From Prasinococcaceae sp. CCMP 1430 (lineage: Eukaryota; Prasinodermophyta; Palmophyllophyceae; Prasinococcales; Prasinococcaceae): a stretch of 11,225 nt of DNA. The stretch is from positions 28,552 through 39,776 of the forward strand of contig RQSC01000750.1 of NCBI GenBank assembly GCA_013416795.1. Reading direction: 5' to 3'. The position numbers and the translations under genes were made by a program. Numbering within the stretch: the first letter of the stretch is position 1; every line of letters begins with the position of its first letter. Below are positions 6,253-11,225 of the stretch, piece by piece. The notes beneath the pieces were generated by a model. It made no database searches. It was not told the DNA's origin and was given only the letters and a program-made list of their open reading frames with translations.

Positions 6253-7965
6253 TCACTTACCCATATTCTCACGATGCCGCATCGCGCGCTGGCACTCGCT
6301 CGCGTCGTAGCCGAAGGCCTCAAAGTCCACGGCGAAGCGCCGCTCGATGACCTCACACGCCGCTGGTGAGTAGTAGTCCTCCCATCGCGTGTGCGGGGAG
6401 ACATTCGCGTGTCGCGCTGAGGCGAATTTGGCCGAGTCGAGCGCTCCGAAGCCATCGGCCCGCCAGATGGGAGCTCCTGCGGGCGGGCGCTGGGCTGCGA
6501 ATGATGCGACGTTTGCCGGCGCTGTTCCACTGTGAGCTAGCTCGGCGTCGCTGGCATTACAGAGCAGCCACTCGAGGCCCTCCGATGAGAACCACAGCCC
6601 CGTTGCACCTGCATCCTCCAACCGAATGACGTGCTACGCCGCGGGGATGATCGCGTGTTTGGGGTGTAGCAGGAGCACGTACACGGGCGGTGGCGAGGAC
6701 GCGGCGTGGACGCAATTGCAACGTCAGCTACGCGCACGGCTTGCCGCTTGCTTGCCTGTAGGGTCGGTGAGAAAGAACATGCACGCCAACGAACGTACCT
6801 TGACTGCCCAGTGTTCTTCGTCACACGTCGTCAGCCAGCGTAATTGACTGGTGCCATGATGCGCGTTGCCAGAATCGCCTTCGCGCCCGCACCACTTCTC
6901 CTTCAACGAACGCAAGCCGATAAGGTTGGGCGCCATGAATCCTTCGTGCTTGGTCGAATTGGCGAGCTGGTCGTGTTCACGCAGCCACTCCGCGAAGTGA
7001 TCGCGCAGCTGCTTTTGCCGCAAAGAGGGGGGGGCATGATTTTGCGTCCCGTGTCCGGGCGGAGCCCCCGTCGTTTCTGTCGCATTTGCCGGCGTTGAGC
7101 CTTCGGCGTCGTCGGCGATGGCACAGACTGGGTAACGATGGGCCATATCGCGAGATGAGTTTGCAGCACTCTTGCAGTGCGCCTGCTTTCCAAATTCATA
7201 CTGGCTAACAGCCCAAGCAAACGGGTTCCTCACACTCGCAAACGTCACCGTGCGCGAGTCATCCCATGATGCCGTGCGCCCGGAGGAGGCTTTCTCCGCC
7301 CGCCGCTGCTTGACAAGCGAACGCTGTCCTTCCGCGACGACATGGTTTAAGCGCGCGAAGTACACTGCTCTGGAGCGCGCCACTGGCGACCTGTTTATGG
7401 CCTGCATCACGCTCGTCCCGCCGGTTTTGGGAATGTGTACAAAGCCGAGCCACCGGCACGCGGTCTCCTCCAGTACATCACCGCCCTCGGAGCCGCCCTG
7501 CCCATTCTCACTAGTGGTTGCAACACCCTTTGCTCCGACGCCGCCTCTAGATTCGACGTCGTCTTCGGCCGCGGCTGCGGTGGAAGCCCATTCCACTTGC
7601 GCGCCGCCGCTGACAGCATCACGGATGTCCTCGTGCTTGTCGCTACGCTCCTTCTCGTAAACGGCTGCCTCCAAGCCCTCCAACGGCACGGCCACTTGTG
7701 TGCCGATGACCTCGTAGTGATTTGTACTGCCATGCCCGCTCGCGTCTTTCGCCCCGTTGGCGTCCGCGGCCGCCGCCGCGGCCAGCAGGAGGGCCCCTCC
7801 CAGCTGCAGCGCTCCGGCGCGCCGCCTGTGCATCATGCCCCGCGAGGCCTCCAGCGCGGCGCGGGCCCCTCCCCAGCAGCCAGCGCTGCTGCCTGTGAGG
7901 CACGCGCGCTGTGGCGCGCCGCATGCCAACAGCGGCCGCACGCATGCGGCACGCGTTTGTGCCAT
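6253..7965 (-). CDS. Golgi-type carbohydrate sulfotransferase (Sulfotransfer_2-like)
   Basis: Join of minus-strand 7965-6799 and 6633-6253, about 515 residues. It should transfer sulfate from PAPS to a glycan in the Golgi lumen. A basic RRR followed by an Ala/Leu-rich segment (about 50-67) looks like a type II signal-anchor; the MM at residues 44-45 (ATG 7836) is an alternative start. A low-complexity stem follows. FVHIPKTGGTSV (175-186) is the PAPS 5'-phosphosulfate loop, with K180. FASVRNPFAWAVSQYEFG (from about 242) is the 3'-phosphate-binding element, with R246. Exon 2 carries HVIRLED and the WEDYYS...VDFEAFGYD C-terminus seen in this family. Several N-x-S/T sequons (such as NSS, NAT, NST, NVS) fit a lumenal domain. 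It lies in tandem with, and 149 bp downstream of, the nucleotidyltransferase-HAD gene. The substrate is unknown. Confidence 0.87.
6634..6798 (-). other. Intron, phase 0, in the sulfotransferase gene
   Basis: On the minus strand AAG|GTACGT is an excellent donor (6798). GGCGTAG|CAC (ending 6634) is the acceptor that both avoids the in-frame TAG and yields WAVK-HVIRLEDAG, a good fit to the strand that follows the catalytic core in this family. A CCTACAG acceptor further upstream would put exon 2 in the wrong frame. Confidence 0.75.
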
Positions 7966-8114
7966 GATGTTTTGAATGCACGCTCACATTCCCGTACAAA
8001 AAAAAATGACCCTGACTGACTGATGGACAACATTGCCGCGCAAAGCACGAGAGTCCGATTGCGCGCATCTCGCTTTGCGCACTGTGGACCGGCCTGTGGC
8101 TATGACTGCCCAAA

Positions 8115-9803
8115 TTACGGCATGAGGCACTCGCAAGAGACCGCCGCGACGACGCTCGTGATGAGTGCGCCGTACGCGATGCCCTCGCCGAGTCGTCCGC
8201 CGCCCTGTGGCGCGCTTGCTAGCGCGCACGCGCACGCAGCGATAGACAAGCCCCAGAAGAGGGAGTGGCGAGCGAGCCGCGGGGCCCTGCTGCGCCAGCT
8301 CCACGCGGGCGAAGTCACATCCTCTGACGGCGCGGTGGCCTGGGGAGACCTGGCACCGGCGGTGTCTGTTGTCGCCGCGATGGGCGGGCCGTACGCAAAG
8401 GGCGCACAGGTGTTAGCATCCAACAAGACGCCAGTCTCCTTCTCGAGATCCTCAAAGGGCGAGACCGCCTTGTCGTCCACGTAAAAGTCCGCGTAAGGTT
8501 TGCCAAAGACCATCTCATCGAAGGGTATGCCCATCGCCCGCAATTGCTGCAACGTGATCTCGCCGACGTCTGCGACAACGCCACCCACGTTGCCTCCGTG
8601 TGTGCGCATTCGTCGCGCCGTGTGGATGATGATCGCATGCCCAGCCGCGTGCAGCTTGCGCACGTTGTCTACCTGCGCAGGTATAGGCTCGCAAGTCGTG
8701 TAGTCGCCGGGAACACGTGGCGCAGTGACGAGCGTGCCGTCGAGGTCGAAGCAGAAACGCTTCGGGCGGCGGGGCGGCGATGCGCGAAGGTGAGCGATCA
8801 GCTGCGAAGGCGTCCCGAGCACCGCGAAGTCTTCTCCCGGCGCGCGCAGGATGAGCGCCACGAATGTCTCGCCTTCGCGCAGCATGCGCGCGATGACGCC
8901 CGAGGTGTAGAGCTCGCCTTTGCCGCACTGATTGCTCTGAAAGTCTTGAAGGTCACTGCACGCCATCGCGCCCTCGATCGCCTCTAGCAAACGCCCGCCG
9001 TGAGCGAAGCAGTAGCAGCCGCTGCATGCGAGCGGGGACATTCCCGTCTTGTCCTTCTCCTTGATGCGATCGATGCGTGGCAGGCCGTCGTCATCAGACG
9101 GCCTCGATTGCCGCGACGGAGAGACGATGTCTGCGGCGTCGTGCGTCTCGGCACGGTCGCTGCTGCGTTGGGCGGTCGCAACAATTTGCACATCTCCTTG
9201 CCGTGCACTACTGGCCAGCCTCACGTATGAATAGACGGGCGCCTCCATGTCGTCGTGAAATACGAAGACCGCGCCGACGCCACGAGACGACGCCCCTTTC
9301 GGGGGTGTGGCGGTGGCAGCGCCGCGCGCATCAGAGGTGCAGCACGCGTCTCGAAATCGCTGCAGCACGTCGACCCCATGGTACACGGTGTCCCCGTCGA
9401 GGAGCACCGTGGGGCGCGCGCGCTCCGTCGGTGAGAGCGCGCGCAGCCCGTACGCCACGGTCTCGGCGGCACCCGACGTTTGGCCATTTAGACGTACAAA
9501 GCGCACCAGATGCCGCGCTCCGCTCGGATCGCAGCCGTCCGATGTCGACAGTGCATCGCGAATGGCTTGCTCGTATCCCTCCGGGATGCCGTGCGGTGGC
9601 TGCGGGTTGTAGACGATCAGGAGTTGGTCGGCTGGTCGCAAGGACAGCTCGCGTAGGAGCAGCGCGAGCATCTCGGTGCCGTCCACGCGCACCAGCGGCT
9701 TCGCGCGCGCGTAGCCTGCGGCAGAGTAGCGACTGCCGAGGCCACCCAGAGGCACGATGACGTTGAGCGCCGGGGGGTGCGACGCGAGCGCATGGGGTGG
9801 CAT
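8115..9803 (-). CDS. Nucleotidyltransferase / EcbF-BcbF-type HAD fusion with two membrane helices
   Basis: 562 residues from ATG 9803, which sits 12 codons before the first strand. Residues 13 to about 330 form a nucleotidyltransferase: VIVPLGGLGSRY (15-26), K35 in the ARAKPLVRV site, LLDGDTVYHG with D136/D138 as likely metal ligands, and a GELYTSGVIARML region. Residues about 349-470 are a HAD domain of the capsule-biosynthesis phosphatase type (EcbF/BcbF): FCFDLDGTLV with D353/D355, IIIHTARRMRTHGGN, then GKPYADFYVDDKAV with K435 and D443/D444. All catalytic residues are present. Helices at about 515-531 and 541-558 would anchor the protein by its C-terminus. In bacteria such modules make NDP-sugars or phospho-alcohols for capsule; a role in algal surface polysaccharide is inference. 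The tandem sulfotransferase downstream supports a glycan context. Confidence 0.87.
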   Translation of the reverse strand: MPPHALASHPPALNVIVPLGGLGSRYSAAGYARAKPLVRVDGTEMLALLLRELSLRPADQLLIVYNPQPPHGIPEGYEQAIRDALSTSDGCDPSGARHLVRFVRLNGQTSGAAETVAYGLRALSPTERARPTVLLDGDTVYHGVDVLQRFRDACCTSDARGAATATPPKGASSRGVGAVFVFHDDMEAPVYSYVRLASSARQGDVQIVATAQRSSDRAETHDAADIVSPSRQSRPSDDDGLPRIDRIKEKDKTGMSPLACSGCYCFAHGGRLLEAIEGAMACSDLQDFQSNQCGKGELYTSGVIARMLREGETFVALILRAPGEDFAVLGTPSQLIAHLRASPPRRPKRFCFDLDGTLVTAPRVPGDYTTCEPIPAQVDNVRKLHAAGHAIIIHTARRMRTHGGNVGGVVADVGEITLQQLRAMGIPFDEMVFGKPYADFYVDDKAVSPFEDLEKETGVLLDANTCAPFAYGPPIAATTDTAGARSPQATAPSEDVTSPAWSWRSRAPRLARHSLFWGLSIAACACALASAPQGGGRLGEGIAYGALITSVVAAVSCECLMP

Positions 9804-10311
9804 GGGGCGCGCCCTCGCCTGCCCGATGTTCCCGATCGGCTGGCCACCCGGTCGCAGCCCCCTCGCCGAGCGTCTGCAACAGCTTTTCGCGGGGCTCGGC
9901 GGGCCCACGGCGGTGCGCGCCCGGTCGCACGCGATCGGACGCGCGACGGGAGCGAAGGGGCCGTGAGGGCAGCCGGCTCCCCGGCGGGGCGACCCCGCGC
10001 GCCGCGCGCGAGGTGTGGTGCTGTGCGCCCGCCCGCCTGCTGTCACATCTGGCAATTCATACCCCGCCCAATTTCCAAATCCAAGTTTTTCACACAAATT
10101 CGAATCCAGATCAGATCTTCCGTTTCGGGCATATTTCAGAACTTTTCCTGCGGATTCAAGGTGCTCATTGCCGTGCGCGGGCGGGCTGTTGGCGTGCAAG
10201 GAGGGGCGCCACAGCGCCGCTACCACCCCCTCTCCCTGAGGCTCCCTCTCTCGCCCCAGGCAGCAGCGGCCGCGCGTGGCGGCACCTGGCAGCGCAGTCG
10301 GAGCGCGCGCG
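9804..10311. promoter_or_regulatory. Probable promoter region of the nucleotidyltransferase-HAD gene
   Basis: No gene is supported here. The frame of the downstream gene stays open upstream to 10445, but the peptide is basic low-complexity without conservation signs. An AT-richer block at about 10045-10165 contains AATTCGAATCC (10097-10107), a motif repeated at 1272-1282, and could be the core promoter. A CTCCCTCTCTCGCCCCAG acceptor-like sequence ends at 10259. Confidence 0.3.
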
Positions 10312-10449
10312 ATGTGCGTCAGCTGTCTGTGCTGGCCATGCGAGTGTTGCGTCGCCATGTGCACCATCCTGTGCGACGCAGCCACCATTGTTTTTTGCTG
10401 CCCGTGCAGGTGCTGCTGTGGCTGTCCCAAGACGTCCGGGGACAAGTAG
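10312..10449 (+). CDS. 45-residue cysteine-rich ORF, unrecognised
   Basis: ATG 10312 to TAG 10447-10449. Fifteen of 45 residues are Cys. There is an N-terminal cluster (C2, C5, C7, C10, C12, C13), a mostly hydrophobic middle (AMCTILCDAATIVF) and a C-terminal cluster (CCPCRCCCGC). The frame is open 24 codons upstream, to TGA 10237-10239, and passes an acceptor-like site at 10259, so it could be the last exon of a longer protein. A Cys-dense protein with a hydrophobic centre might be palmitoylated, membrane-inserted or metal-binding; none of these is shown. TGC-rich simple sequence could also create it by chance. It is divergent from the nucleotidyltransferase-HAD gene. Confidence 0.33.
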   Translation: MCVSCLCWPCECCVAMCTILCDAATIVFCCPCRCCCGCPKTSGDK

Positions 10450-10565
10450 GCCGGCCGCTACAGCGACCGCAGCAGAGCACGCCCCTACCAGTGGAGGGCG
10501 CGCGGGCGTACTCGAGCGCATCAGCATTGCGCTTCTGTGCACAAGGGCGCCTCGATGCTATATAT

Positions 10566-10578
10566 CTGTAGACTACAG
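10566..10578. repeat. Short perfect palindrome
   Basis: CTGTAG-A-CTACAG lies 7 bp beyond the stop of the minus-strand frame that ends at 10585. It may be a 3'-end element or chance. Confidence 0.4.
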
Positions 10579-10584
10579 TACCAA

Positions 10585-10925
10585 CTAGCAAATCATCCCT
10601 CCCGCCATGTTGTTGGACGCCCCACTCTCGTACAGAGCGCTGGCAACAGCGGCTGTGGACAAGCAGACAAAGCTCCCCACCGTCATGGCGCCTAGCACGT
10701 CGCGAACTTGCGATTGAGCGCGTGACCAAGGCCTCGGAGGCTGGGACAAGTGCGCCCAAACTGCGCGCGGGACCTCGTGCGAGATGAGCGGTGCGCCATG
10801 GTCGGCAGGCGGGTGGCCGCCGCGAAGCGCACGCTGCCGCCGGGCGTCGAGCGCCCTGTCGCGTGCCGCGTGAGCACGCGGCTCGGTCCGGCCACGGCCA
10901 CGAATGACACCTTCTGCCTGCCCAC
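10585..10925 (-). CDS. Possible small organelle-targeted membrane protein, gene model unresolved
   Basis: I do not recognise a family. From ATG 10925 one frame (MGRQKVSFVAVAGPSRVLTR onward) gives 77 residues with no Asp or Glu and many Arg, Ser and Thr. Nearly all its codons end in G/C down to about 10790, as expected for a coding presequence. It stops at 10692. A second frame covers AMTVGSFVCLSTAAVASALY, a clear membrane-helix candidate, and ends at TAG 10585. The second frame alone is open from ATG 10959 (124 residues). A joined model (targeting sequence plus helix) needs a splice between 10790 and 10690; a 35-bp CTTG|GTCACG to GTGCTAG|GC intron is phase-compatible but has a weak donor. Both halves could equally be chance frames. 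Confidence 0.25.
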
Positions 10926-10959
10926 ACACCGCTGCTTGCGCCGGCGACACGCTACGCAT

Positions 10960-11225
10960 TTTTCAAGGACACTACATTAACCCTCTATGTCAACCCAAAC
11001 TCGAATTTCGAATAACCCTAACGCGCGAGCTGCCCCCCGAAACCCCCACCGGCGGCCGGCGTGTGGACAGAGCGAGCCCACAGCGCGCGCGCGAGGTGCA
11101 CTGGCGACCTGAGGCGAGGGAGGAGGGCGCACTCGCGCCCGCGGCCGTCGACCCGCCCTTGCGTGCCTGCCTGCTCCCGGTTTGGTCGCTCGCGGGCGCG
11201 ATGGCGCGCGCGGCGGCGGCGCGCG
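10960..11225. other. Spacer with possible gene start at the right edge
   Basis: The stretch begins with an AT-richer piece containing TCGAATTTCGAATAACCC (about 11001-11018), then becomes strongly GC-rich. ATG 11201 opens an Ala/Arg-rich frame to the window end, which could be the start of a transit peptide, but eight codons cannot be judged. No other feature is seen. Confidence 0.2.

Noticed and set aside
6724-6798. Read-through of the sulfotransferase exon 1 to the stop at about 6724
   Set aside because: It starts at a strong AAG|GTACGT donor and the family's C-terminal block lies in the next exon, so this tail is intronic.
9804-10445. Upstream extension of the nucleotidyltransferase-HAD frame to an ATG at 10445
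   Set aside because: The extra 214 residues are basic and low-complexity, show no domain, and run through the AT-richer probable promoter. ATG 9803 sits 12 codons before the first conserved strand.
9077-10571. Plus-strand frames antisense to or upstream of the nucleotidyltransferase-HAD gene
   Set aside because: Arg-rich composition typical of shadow frames in GC-rich DNA; no domain.
10981-11030. Telomere-like CCCTAA
   Set aside because: Single occurrence within ordinary sequence; no tandem array.
1-11225. tRNA, rRNA, CRISPR arrays and transposases
   Set aside because: Looked for B-box-like words, spaced direct repeats and transposase motifs by eye on both strands; none gave a credible structure.

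Overview
The window looks like nuclear DNA from a very GC-rich unicellular eukaryote, most likely an alga. I base this on eukaryote-only genes (a Mediator subunit, an SSXT/Myb factor, a Golgi-type sulfotransferase), two GT-AG introns with good consensus, codons ending mostly in G or C, and long homopolymer, (GC)n and (CA)n tracts in the spacers. A haptophyte is my best guess, but that is inference. No rRNA, tRNA, CRISPR array or intact mobile element was seen.

Layout: (1) 3-626 (+), the 3' part of a lumazine synthase gene of archaeal-like type. (2) 627-1990, a repeat-rich spacer with a polyadenylation-like signal, (GC)n runs, T-rich tracts and an AT-rich island. (3) 2058-2409 (-), an unrecognised gene whose coding frame changes part-way and whose end is tandemly duplicated. 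It is head-to-head with (4) 2486-2893 (+), a Mediator subunit MED22 homologue. MED22 is convergent with (5) 2981-3928 (-), a single-exon protein joining an SSXT (SS18/GIF-like) domain to a SHAQKYF-class Myb domain and a Gln-rich tail. (6) 3929-4900, a spacer with a 15-bp direct repeat around palindromes, a (CA)n microsatellite and T-tracts. (7) 4819-6191 (+), a DEDDy exonuclease fused to a BRCT domain, with one 122-bp intron. It is convergent, only 61 bp away, with (8) 6253-7965 (-), a membrane-anchored sulfotransferase with one 165-bp intron. (9) 8115-9803 (-), a nucleotidyltransferase fused to an EcbF/BcbF-type HAD domain and two C-terminal membrane helices. (10) 9804-11225, mostly spacer, with a 45-residue ORF that is one-third Cys (+) and a possible small organelle-type membrane protein (-).

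Two functional themes stand out. MED22 and the SSXT-Myb factor both act in transcription. The nucleotidyltransferase-HAD protein and the sulfotransferase lie in tandem on one strand and may both serve synthesis and sulfation of a surface glycan. The most unusual content is three fusion architectures: SSXT-Myb, exonuclease-BRCT and nucleotidyltransferase-HAD-membrane anchor.
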